Of a stretch of 64,000 bases of DNA, positions 1 through 11,600 are shown one piece after another; the first letter of the stretch is position 1; every line of letters begins with the position of its first letter. This stretch comes from Metellina segmentata (Eukaryota > Arthropoda > Arachnida > Araneae > Tetragnathidae): the NCBI GenBank assembly GCA_947359465.1, contig OX375882.1, positions 53,504,509 to 53,568,508 on the forward strand, given 5' to 3'. The translations under genes were made by a program, and so were the position numbers. The notes under the pieces were generated by a model that saw nothing but the letters and a program-made list of their open reading frames with translations, was not told where the DNA came from and ran no database searches.

Positions 1-305
1 ATTCCCTGTGAAATTCCATTTGGTTTTGCGAAGCAAACCAAACTATGAATATAGTGAACTATGTATTTTTTTAACTATGTAATTTGGTAATTTTAGTTAA
101 CGTCGTACTAGAGCAACACAACGGGCTATTGTCGACGGTCCGGGATCAGTCCCTTAAGGGAAAGATCCGATATAGATTCGTCAGGACTTTGCGTGCAGGA
201 AACAAACAGACAGACTGACAAACACTTCAGTTTATAATATTGGAGATTCAAAATGAAAATTTAACCTTTTGACTACGACTATCGATATAACAAGCGCGAT
301 TCTTC
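1..305. other. Left-edge intronic or upstream sequence, no gene
   Basis: No coding exon is recognisable. The stretch around 195-245, with repeated cagac/gac units, looks like the flank of a dispersed arthropod repeat, but no boundary can be set. The missing 5' exons of the plus-strand FIRRM gene could be in this stretch or further left; I found none that match. Confidence 0.3.
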
Positions 306-475
306 CTTGGCGCGATTCTTATAACTTTCAATGCACTACAGTTGTAACGGCCGTAGTCTAAATTATTTCTTGGCGCGATTCTTATAACTTTTAAGGTACA
401 ACTGATGTGCTGGCCGTTGTCTAAATTTTTCCTTTTCGCGATCATGGTACAACTGCTGTACCGGCCGTAGTCTAA
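306..475. repeat. Tandem repeat, about 63-bp unit, nearly three copies
   Basis: Units begin at about 306, 369 and 432. Each carries a cttggcgcgattc-like start (degraded in the third), a gtacaact-type middle and a ggccgt(a/t)gtctaa end. The phrase gtctaaaggtttaacttttcgc at 884-905 looks like the start of a further unit, so the Harbinger-like element next door appears to have inserted within the array. No function is evident. Confidence 0.65.
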
Positions 476-886
476 GGCCCGGTGCACACATCCGATTTTT
501 CAACATGCAGCACCGAAGTCCAACTATGCACACATAGCCGTGAAATGACACAAGTACTCAGACATTTTGCGCCATTTGCGATTATTTTTCTATCGATGAA
601 AACGGGTTTATTTCGCTAACTTAGAGTTAAAAAAGTATATTTTGAAACAAAATAGTTGTTACAGGATCAACCATTTATTAATCACTTCAGTCCGGAGAAG
701 CGTGTGCGGCGATCTGCTGCGCCGTAGGGAACTGCGGTACAAATTGCACGCCAAGTTGGACGTACATCGCCGCGGCGACGCCGGAGGCATGTGTGCACTA
801 TTCCATTGGATCTAATGTATCTCATACCGCACTTGCTTTACGGCAACGGCGCCGTACGTTGAAAAACCGGATGTGTGCACCGAGTC
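476..886. mobile_element. PIF/Harbinger-like MITE (non-autonomous DNA transposon)
   Basis: The ends form a terminal inverted repeat: GGTGCACACATCCG at 481-494 pairs with CGGATGTGTGCACC at 868-881. The pairing runs on to about 40 bp, with mismatches that are mostly transitions, as expected from CpG decay. TAA lies on each side (473-475 and 887-889), matching the 3-bp TWA target duplication typical of PIF/Harbinger. The 411-bp interior has no transposase. It is GC-richer than its surroundings. Superfamily assignment rests on TIR and TSD only. Confidence 0.6.
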
Positions 887-889
887 TAA

Positions 890-2607
890 AGGTTTAACTT
901 TTCGCTTGCCGAGGTTGCCATGGAAACCATAATAATCGTAATTAAGATAGGTTGCCTTAACCTGCCCTAACTTGCTACTAGAAGTGCGCCAAAAAAAAAA
1001 ACCCGCCAAGATCGTTGCAACAGCTATAAACGTAGACTGAAGCTGTACCAATTCTTTATGTATATTTGCGTTTGATTTTGATGTATATTTGGATAATGTA
1101 GGGACAGGTGTAAAAAGTTCATAATATTTTTTAAACAAAATATTTCTTTTCGCATTTTTGTTCAATTGCTATTGTTAGAGTTCCATTAAGGGTTCCAGCC
1201 CTTAGAATAACAATTAAAATATCTGATGAGAAAAAATACAAAACATTTGTGGATTGATTCATTGTGGATGAACATGATTCTTTTACCTCATCTGACCCTA
1301 AATATTTCAAAATATTGTCGTGGGTACTATATATCGATACCAAATACGGATCCCGTCATTTCTTAAGGGATTTGTAAAATCAGGGAAATTTTTGTCACAC
1401 TATCATGGAAATCAAGGAAATATCAGGGAACTTTTTTTCGAAGATTTTGTTGCCACCCTGCATAAACATTACTGCTAAACATTTGTTTGAGATAAATCTT
1501 ATTCAGTCATAAGCTCAAAACAAGTGAACCTAGTAACTGTTCCTTTGTTTCCATGTGATATAAATTGCAGATTTTCATTTTATGATGACAAAAATAGAAA
1601 AATCTTGCATGTTTTTCAATAAAAAATAACTGGTTTAACTAATTGTAAATGACACATAAAATAAGTTCATTTCTGCAGTCAATAAAATGACACTGATTGC
1701 AATTGTCTAAAAATTAGGTGTTAAATGGAAAATTCTCGAATATTCTTCAAATTTCAATCCTTGGAGAATATTCTCATAATATTTTGGTTCTTAGTGAATA
1801 TTCTTTTGAGAATATTCTCAGCTCACATCTCTACATATACAGTGAGTTACTTGGGCTTGTTTCTGCAATTACAATTTTTTTTATCGGTGGGTCTATTCTT
1901 GAAAGAGCTACATGCATTCATGATCTCTTTAAATTCGTGTGAGCATAGCAGAGAAACTTTGTTCACACATGTATGTTGTAACAAATTCTTAAAGAATGTT
2001 TATAGCTTTTTCGCCAATGGATAGAAAGTCTTTTCTGTAGTTACCCAGAATTAAGATAATGGAACATCCTTAAACTCGACGATGACATTCTTAAAGGTCT
2101 TAAAACATGCGTAGCTAGAAATGAGCGAAAAAGGAATCACTCGTTAGCCTAGCCCTCCGGTTCCGTAGCCCTGTAATCAGGACTTTGCTGTTAAATTTTT
2201 TGTAGCATATCAGTGTGCCGTGGCACATCAGTTGGGAAGCATTTCCTTAATTTACATCGTGAAAGTAGATCTGACACAAAAGATTAACAACACCTCTTCA
2301 AACAATTTGAATTTTTAACAAATGTTACCAATTTTTAAGAAAAATACTAAAATATGCAATACATGTGTACTACCATCCTGGAAACAATAACTTCCATGTG
2401 GACAAGTAGAATATATCTGAATTTGTAATGAGGATTACTCTGTATATATGTACTTAAAAGTTACACATTTTATTAAAAACTCATTTATAAACTAAATAGT
2501 CTGAAGCTTTACTTTTTATTATTTTTATTTTGTGCTTGAAAAGTTGGACAAACTGTTTTGTTTCTTAATGTTAATGTTTTGAGTAAAGGATTTTTGTTTT
2601 GTTACAG
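890..2607. other. Intron or upstream sequence of FIRRM, no exon recognised
   Basis: No coding segment was recognised. About 1365-1460 holds a fragment ending in gttgccaccctg, whose reverse complement starts CAGGGTGGCAAC, like a hAT-type transposon end; no matching second end was seen. A cluster of four GAATATTC palindromes lies at 1737-1818. The ORFs here are AT-rich and have no resemblance to known proteins. Confidence 0.35.
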
Positions 2608-2694
2608 ATGAGTGAAAGTCTCTATGGTGATTTACTTGAAGATTTTACTGATCAATTGGCCTGTTTCTATCAAAGAATCCAAGATGCTCAAATT
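2608..2694 (+). CDS. FIRRM: FIRRM exon 1 of window (internal exon)
   Basis: Acceptor ttgttacag ends at 2607; donor gtaaac starts at 2695; 29 codons, phase 0 at both ends. The peptide opens [17 protein letters not shown]. It resembles an internal human segment (NSESVYSGCLHLVSDLL), so the first ATG is probably not the start codon. Confidence 0.7.
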
Positions 2695-5600
2695 GTAAAC
2701 ACATATTTGTATTTTTTGTTTGAATTAGATTTTTTAAATGTTTCCCAGATTCAGGCCAGAGGAATGTTTTTATTGGAAAAATTTTAAGACATAATTTGTT
2801 AGAATTGGATTTTTCGAGCTTTTATGGCCTATTGTAATTGATATGTAATTTATTTTGTAGGTAGTAAAATTGGATTGTTTACTATTTAATATAAATATTC
2901 AAACTTTTTCTGTAGGATACAAACCATCAACTATGTTAAACATTGTTTTTTAACATCCTACATAATTTTCTCTTCTGAATATAATTAAAATTTTGAAAAC
3001 AATAATTCATTTGAATGTGGAAATTGTTTTTAAAGCATCCTATGGATATCACGTCTACGTCAACATATATGAATCATTACAAAAATTAATCTCTTTATTT
3101 TATATTAATCTAGGATTAAGTCCCTTAACATTCCCTGAGTAGTTCCCCTTTTTTACCTTTTCACATGCAAGTCTTTGTTTCTAGGCCCTTAATTTTATTG
3201 GTATTTTTATTAATTTTTTACTTTAATAATTTGGTTCCAATTCTCAATGTTTGTGTACACCTCTTTAAGTTAACCTTCTGAACTCACCATCCAAATTTGA
3301 ATGGGACATGTTACTAATATAAAGCCAAGTCAAGAAACAAATGTCTTTTTAAAATCGAATAAGGCCTAAAATTATGCATGCACTAAATGTATTATGTGTC
3401 TTCTGGTGCCCTTATTTGTTGCTAATTAGAGAATTTTTGAACAAAATATTCCAAGTTCACCAATGTAGCCAAATCCAGATACTTTGTATTTTGACATCTA
3501 ATAAATCCAGAAGACCTTTCGGGAGATTTGGGTTCTCAGTGTCATTAAATTTTAAGTTGATATAGCTGCTGGAAAAAGTGAGCCAACCCTCTTTAATCAT
3601 GTATTGTTCATAATAGAACTAATTCAAAGATTATAGAAATAAAATTTTCTACAACTTCATATGCATAAAATTTGTATAGGCAATGGTCTTTGTTTCAATT
3701 TGTTCATACTTCTTAAAAGTAACTCCCCGTTTTGGCTACTCCAACAAAGCTACTCCCAGATCTGTATCACATTTTAATCTCAGATACCAAGTTTCAAATC
3801 GCCCCCAGGGGCATTCCTTCTTTAGGTTTGTACGGGCTTCACAACCCCGGGGTACCTGAGTGATCTTTTCTACCTCTCGTTGTTCTCCTCCTCTACGCTT
3901 CTGCTTTTTGCTTTTTCTTCCTCCCTCATTGTGGTTGCCTCTTCGGAGGTGAGGGCTCCCCTTGAGAAGCTTTTCGCCAGTCTGTGCATTTAGCTCCTCT
4001 TGGGGATTATATCACCCACGTGTTTGCCGTGCGTGGAGACCTGTGTCTTCGGAAAGGGTGATCCTGGTGATTGAGGGACAACATAACGCCCCAATACATT
4101 GCTTCGGCTCCTGCTTCGGACAAACAGGAGGTGTACTATGGTCCCAGTACATCAATCGGCTGGTGGGAATACCCTGCTAGGATTAAGGACCTGCTCACCA
4201 ACTAGCTCCTTAGGGCAGTCATAGGGGTGAGTTGGGTTCGTATAGTCCCTGGCTAGCACCGGTACAGAAACCTGTATCCCCTCGTTGGACTCCATGGTGG
4301 GTGGTGCCGCCGGGGACTGAATATTTATAATTTAACCATGGAAAATCAAACCTCATCTTCTCCTTCAGTGGAGCACCTATCTAACAAAAATAATGAAATT
4401 AATTTACCAGAGCAAAAATTTTTTATTATGAAGAGTAACGAGGGCAATTTAAAAAATATATCAGCTATTTTACTCCATAAAACTATATTAGGAATGGTAG
4501 GCGATACAAAAAACATAAAAAAAACCCTAGCAGGAGATGTACTAATAAAAGTATCAAATAAAACCCAGGCAATAAACGTCCAAAAAATAAAATTCGTAGG
4601 TCCAATAGCAGTAAGTGTAACACCCCATAAAACTTTAAATTCATCAAGAGGCGTAATTTCAGAATCCGACTTAGTTCATGACACAGAACAAGATATCTTA
4701 GAATCCCTGTCACAACAATATGTAATCACTGTCAAACGAATCACTATCTCAAGAAATGGTCAAAAAATACCCACCAAACATATATTAACTTTCAATACAC
4801 CAAATATACCAAAACACGTTAAAATAGCATATATGAATTGCCCAGTTAGACCATTTATTCCTAATCCAGTCCGTTGCTTTAAATGCCAAAGATTCGGCCA
4901 CTCTTTCCTAGCTTGCCGTGGCAAAGAAACCTGCGCAAAATGCTGTAGTACAGATCACAAGACCGATGTCTGTACGTCATCGTCCCTTTGCTGTGTCAAC
5001 TGCAAAGGTGACCATCCAGCTTTTGCCAGGTCTTGCCCTAAATTTATAACCGAAAAAGAAATCCAAACTATTAAAGTACAGCAAAATATTTCATTTCCTG
5101 AGGCCCGAAAAATTGTAAATGATCGCACCCCGAAACCTGGAATATCTTACTCTTCAATGGTAAAAAAAACTTTCAAAACTAACGGAACTCAAACCGATGT
5201 AACTATTTTTAAGCCATCTGCCCAACATAAAACTTCAATGAACCAACCTATAACGCCTCTTTTTTCTAAAGCATCAGCTACAACCTCAACAAATACAAAA
5301 CACATAAATCAACCAAATCGATCTATAAATACTTCTTTAAAAAGAGCCATATCATCTGAACAAAGTAATATCAAAATAGCTAAAAGTACTTCTCAAACCT
5401 CTCTTCAGCCTGATGTTACATCCAGAAACTTGATAACTAATCCTTCCACCAACGACCTCATAAATCTATATAACACTGAAAGCGATATTTCATCTGTAGA
5501 GAGTGATGGCTTGGAGAGTTCGCCACCCAAGTCCAAGAAGGATCTTCGGCAAGACAGATCTCGTCCTAGAACGAGAAAACACAAGTAGTTTCTTCTTTTC

Positions 5601-8600
5601 TTTTAACCTTTATTTTTATGGCTTCCTTTCTTTCCTGGAACTGCCGGGGTTTTCGACAAAAAATTGACGATTTAAAAGATATCATAAATAAACACAAGCC
5701 AGCTGCAATCGCACTACAAGAGACATATTTAAGAAACAATGATTCCACCAACATACGTCATTTCAGTATATTCAGAAAAGATTACGATGATGGCCAAAGA
5801 GCATGTGGAGGTGTTGCATTGCTTACCTCCCATGACTTACCAGTCACCCAAATTGACCTTACAACAAATCTCCAAGCTGTTGCTGTAAGACTTCATGTCA
5901 ATACTTTAATAACAATATGCAATTTATACCTTCCTCCTAATACCCATATCGCCACTTCTGACTTAAATAATTTAATAGATCAACTTCCGCAACCATTCAT
6001 CATACTTGGTGACCTAAATGGCCATCATATTCTCTGGGGCAGTTCAGACATTAATCGTAGAGGCAAGCAAATTGAAAAATTAATAACAGACAATGATTTA
6101 TGTGTTATGAATAACGGCCAACCTACTTACTTTCACTCACCTTCACTCACTTACCATTCAATAGATCTGGCAATTTGCACTCCTTCAATTTTACCATTTT
6201 GGACCTTTTCTGTGGATCCCTACCTTTACAATAGTGACCATTATCCTATAAAACTAAAATATGCAGGCCAATACCAACCTCACACTGACAGCCAATCCAG
6301 ATATATTTTTGAAACTGCTAACTGGCCACTTTTTACTAGCCTTGCTGATATTTCTAACACGATAGAAATCGATGACATCGATGAAGTAACTGTAAAAATA
6401 ACAGATATAATTATAACAAGTGCTGATGCTTCCATTAAAAAAGTTAATTATAAGCCCAAAAAACAAAAGAAACCTTGGTGGAATGAGGATTGTAGCTATG
6501 CTTATCGAGAACAGAGGAAAGCCTGGAATATCTTCAATAGATATCCAACAAGAGAAAATTTTATTAACTATAAAAAAACAAAAGCGGCCTTTCGAAAAAT
6601 TCAACGACTTAGTAAGAGGGATTCTTGGATAAATTATGTCAATAGTATCAATAGTAAGACCACAAGTAAGCAACTATGGAACAGGATTAAACGAATTTCC
6701 GGTGTTTACCCCAATAGACAAATTCCTATTCTAGAACATAACAATCAAATATTATCGGCACCCAAAGACATAGCAAACACAATTGCTTCATGTCTTTCCG
6801 AAATATCCAGCTCCAACAACTACAATGAAAGTTTTAAGAAAATTAAAGTCGCATCTGAAAAGAATAAAGTTAATTTTACCTCAAACCGTATACTATCTTA
6901 TAATTGTGGTTTTACTTTTTATGAATTGACAAAGGCTTTATCCTTAGTTCACAAATCAACTCCTGGCCCAGATAATATTAGTTACGTTATGCTCAGACAT
7001 CTCTCAAATAGTTCTCTAAATAATCTCCTGAAATTTTATAACAGAATTTGGAACGAGCACACTTTTCCGCAGTCATGGAGATATGCTACCATAATACCCA
7101 TCCTGAAACCGAATAAAGACTCCAAGAACCCCTCGAACTACCGTCCAATAGCCCTGACAAGCTGCTTATGCAAAATTTTGGAAAAAATGGTCAACGCAAG
7201 GCTAATGTATATCTTAGAAAAAGACAAATGTCTCTCTCCACTCCAAAGTGGTTTCAGAAAAAGTAGATCCACTATTGACAATCTTGTCGCTCTCGAGACG
7301 GAAATAAGAAACGCATTTGTCCAAAATAAGCATCTCGTATCTATTTTTTTCGATATAGAAAAGGCCTATGACCGAACATGGAGACATGGGATTTTAAGGG
7401 ATATTTTTAATAATGACATAAGAGGAAATCTGCCTATTTTTATACAAAAATTTTTAGAGAAAAGATATTTTAAGGTTAGAATTGGATCTATTTTCTCGGA
7501 TATTTTTATTCAAGAGGAGGGAGTGCCACAGGGCAGTGTTTTAAGTGTTACTTTATTTATTTTAAAAATTAACAACATTGTTTCTCAATTGCCTCCATCA
7601 GTTAAGGGTCTTATATATGTTGACGACCTGCAAATTTCATGCGCAGCTAAAGACATTCGTTTAATAGAGAGACAACTTCAACAGGCTGTTAACAAAATCA
7701 CTCATTGGACTAACGAAAATGGTTTCAGTTTCTCACCTTCAAAAACCGCGTGTGTTCATTTTTGTAAAAAACGAAATCTTCATCTTGACCCTGAAATATT
7801 TTTCAAAGATATTTTAATTAATGTTGTGGACAATTTTAAATTTTTAGGTATCATATTTGACAAGAAGTTGACTTTTCAACCGCATATTTTAAATCTACGC
7901 AAACGTTGCGAAAAGGCCCTCAACATATTAAGAGTTTTATCTAAGTTATCATGGGGATCTGATCGGAATTGTCTTTTAAAAATATATAGAGCATTAATAC
8001 GATCAAAATTAGATTACGGCTGCGTGGTGTATGGTTCAGCAAGGAAATCTGCTCTTCAAACCCTGAACACTATCCACCACACAGCTTTACGTTTATGTTC
8101 TGGTGCCTTTCGGACTTCACCCGTAAGCAGCTTGTACGTAGAATCTTTTGAACCTTCTCTGGACTTAAGACGACAGTTGTTATCACTGGAATATTATTTT
8201 AGAATTACCTCAACCCCTCATCACCCATTGCATACCATTTATCACAGTCCATATTTAAAACGCCTCTATCTTGCAAAAACATCCTTCATTCCTACATTCC
8301 ACTTAAGAATGCTTGATTTAATGAACGGATCCGAAATTTCTGCACTTGACGTCACTCAGAAAAAACTGTATTCATTCTCTCCTTGGTTTAATCATTATTT
8401 TGAATTTCAAAACCCATTCCAATATTTCAATAAAGCGGACACTTCTGATGTTATATACAAACAACTTTTTCAAAACCATATAGAAAAATACACAAATTTT
8501 ATACAAGTTTACACGGACGGATCGAAAAGGGCAAACTATGTTGGAGCTGCGTTCACTATTAATCAGTCTGTTATCAGTTTTAAACTTCATTCTTCATGTT

Positions 8601-11600
8601 CTGTTTTTACCTCTGAAATCATGGCCATATATAAAGCATTGGAATATATATCTGGTCATTGTCATAAAAAATATATCATTTTCACAGATTCATTAAGTGT
8701 TTTAAAGTCATTGAAACATCCTGATCATGACAGTCATCCCATTGTTTTAGAGTCATTGAAAAGAATTTATCATCTTTCATCCAGGGGTTTTGACTTAATA
8801 TTTTGTTGGATTCCATCTCACGTTGGAATAACAGGAAATGAGATTGTCGACAAAGCCGCCAAATCGGCCGTAACTAATATTAATCATACCATTCCTTATC
8901 GCGACTTAAAATCATTAATTTACAAACTTTTGGAGGAAAAATGGCAGAACCAATGGAATGATCAAACCGAAAACAAACTCCACCTTTTAAAAACAAGTAT
9001 AACTCAATGGCAGTCACCACCTTTAAGAAGACAGCAGGTAGTACTAACACGTCTCCGTATTGGGCATACGCGGATAACTCATAGACACCTCCTCCTCGGA
9101 GAAGATCATCCCATTTGTAACTACTGCATTTGTCCACTTACTGTGAAACATGTTTTAATAGAGTGTTCTCATTTTAATTATCAACGTCTTAAATATTTTA
9201 ATTCTTATACCTTGACTTTAGAAGACATGGTTGGGGAGAATCCTCATCCAAATATTTTTAGCTTTTTACATGACATTGGTTTTATCCATCACATATAATT
9301 TCATATAGTATTTACACATTATGTTTTGACTCATCTCATTTCATTATTATATTATGTATATGATTTTTATCTTGAGTTTGGCATAATATGTTCCAAGAGG
9401 ACTCAATGCCACAAAACCAAATCCAATCCAATCCATCCAAGTTTCAAATCATTTGTCAAGGTCTTCATTGGTATCAATGGGAATCTCATACACAAGACTC
9501 TTTGGGTATCCCCATAGGAACAAAGAGGGTATCTCCAATTGAACAATTGTATGTGATGTCGTCACCCAAAAAACAGTAGCATGTAAACAGTATGAATCGT
9601 ACACAAGGGGAAGACAGCCGACAGCTGAGATAATTACGTTCTTTTTCCAAGAACAAGAATGTATACGCTATTTACAAAATCGCTTAACATATTCCATACA
9701 TCAAAGTTATATATATCAAAGATCAGCACGGGGAACAACCTCACCCGTTGCTTCTGGTTCTCTCTTCTCTGCCTTCTCCCCAATGGCCTCTGCCGTATTT
9801 TTTAATATCACCCAAAGGCAAAAGTCAAAGACCAATTGGAGATCATTCTGGAAGAACATCTGCTCAGGACACTTCTATTTTCACATGCTCTTCTCAATTC
9901 GTAAAAAGCGGGACACAAAAACAGCAGCTGGTGCCAAAATACAACCAATCAGAATACATTCCGAAATTCTGAGGATTGTTTTCTTTTTCCAGTCGGAATA
10001 TCTAAGTGACAAGTTCACCCTAACCAATCCATTTGTTTTCCAAAGTGGCATTCAAATAATTATACACTTCACAGCTCAGGTGTGCTAGGGTCCCATCTTG
10101 TTAAAATCCTATTTGATGGCCAACGGATGCAAAAATATTGTTCACTGATTCTGGCAAATATTCCCCCAGAAATATGCAATAAATCTACCTGTTTGAGTTA
10201 AAGTGGTGACATTTAATACCCAATCAAAAAGATGTTCTCAATATCTTCCCAACATTGACAGAGAAGCTTTTCTAAGAAGCATGTGGCAATATAGTGTGTA
10301 CTGCTGTTGGCAGAGGAAAACATGTGCATTGTGCACATTCAACACTAGCTTACACTGTCTATCTTCCTTCTGTGAATGGAAGGAGGTACTTGCTGCATAT
10401 GCAAACCACTTGATGTGGTGGAATGGTCCACACCTAGGCTACATGCAACAGCTTCTGTGAGAGTTTTGACAGTAACATTTTATAAATTTAGTAATGTCTC
10501 ATGGGTTTTTTTTGTTTTGTTTTCTCCAAGTAATTTTAATGTATATTAAAAATATATACTTTTTTATTTATGAAAGCGGAAAGCAGTAAATAGAGTCCCT
10601 TACCAAATTTGACACTTGAATAATTGACAAAATTTTGAGCTATTATAATACTGTTAACCTATTATTCCATGAATCAATATAAATTATGTATATGAGCTAA
10701 TATTCTATGAATCAATGTGTTAATGAGCTAATATTCTTTAAAAATTCATTTTTTGATGTGATTTCGCATGATTCATAACAGAATGCTGAACATGTGTCAA
10801 ATGTTTTGCAACAATAAATGTATTATGCGAGTTGGTATATTGAAATTTAGTTTAATTTTTTTTGTGGTTTTAAACTTAAAATTATACTGTGTTTCTTTAT
10901 TCACTATTGATTATTTTTGGTAGGGGTTGCATTTTTCTGTCATTTTAAATAAATGCATTTTCTTTGGGATTAAGCTTTCCAGTAGCAATATTTCAATCAA
11001 TTTTTGAAGTATGAGAGATATTTCGCTTGTAAATGGTGACACATAATTTAGTTTATTTTATATTTATAAAGATTTACTTATATATTTGTTGGTTTTGTGT
11101 TGTGGACTGAACAGGAATGAAGCAGCTTAGAAGGAACACGTTTGCAATAATAAAATAGCAGATAATATAAATAATTTTTTTTAATGGAAAAAAAAACCTT
11201 TTTAATACATTGCAACAAATATTTTACTAACAAATCTTATAATTTTTCTGTGTGATATTTACTCTGAACATGTCCATTTTTTTGCGTTGTTTCATCAATT
11301 AGGTCCATGTTGAATGCCTTGTTTTTAAAAATTGAAGAAGCATAAAGATAGAAAAAAAATACTGGTTAGCAAAATGTCCGAATTTTGGACAATTCTGGAT
11401 GTCAGACGTCCGAATTTGGGATTTAGTACTGTGTAACATTTTGTATGGCTCAAAGACTGTATTTGGCCTTGCTGTACCAAACACAAGACAAGCAATGTCA
11501 ATAATGGGCACACACAAAGAAAGTTTTATCTGACATGGAAGACAGAAACACATCCAGAAATGAAGGAAGTTGACAGGAATCATACTTGGGGCACCTACAA

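Larger units (their letters stand above)
3801..9436 (+). mobile_element. Full-length non-LTR retrotransposon (I/jockey-type LINE with RNase H)
   Basis: The 5636-bp element lies in a FIRRM intron in the same orientation. It has a roughly 540-bp GC-richer 5' UTR, ORF1 (gag-like, three zinc knuckles), a 29-bp spacer, ORF2 (endonuclease, reverse transcriptase, RNase H, terminal Cys/His segment) and a 138-bp 3' UTR. It ends in short aatcc-type repeats rather than poly(A), as in I-type elements. Identical 14-bp target duplications flank it. Both ORFs are uninterrupted. RNase H plus ORF1 knuckles place it nearer the I group than classical jockey; the exact clade needs a tree. Confidence 0.9.

Noticed and set aside
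248..1343. Minus-strand ORFs at the left edge (248-487, 363-551, 812-1165, 1131-1343)
   Set aside because: They fall in the tandem array, the Harbinger-like MITE and AT-rich flank, and show no domain.
2599..2787. FIRRM start codon at the first ATG (2608)
   Set aside because: A splice acceptor precedes it directly, and the peptide matches an internal part of the human protein, so it is more likely an internal methionine.
6254..9137. ORFs overlapping LINE ORF2 in other frames
   Set aside because: They are shadows of the long, motif-rich ORF2.
9748..10460. Plus-strand ORFs 9748-9972, 9783-10088, 10203-10460 as genes
   Set aside because: No domain, no splice support, composition of old repeat; they lie inside a FIRRM intron.
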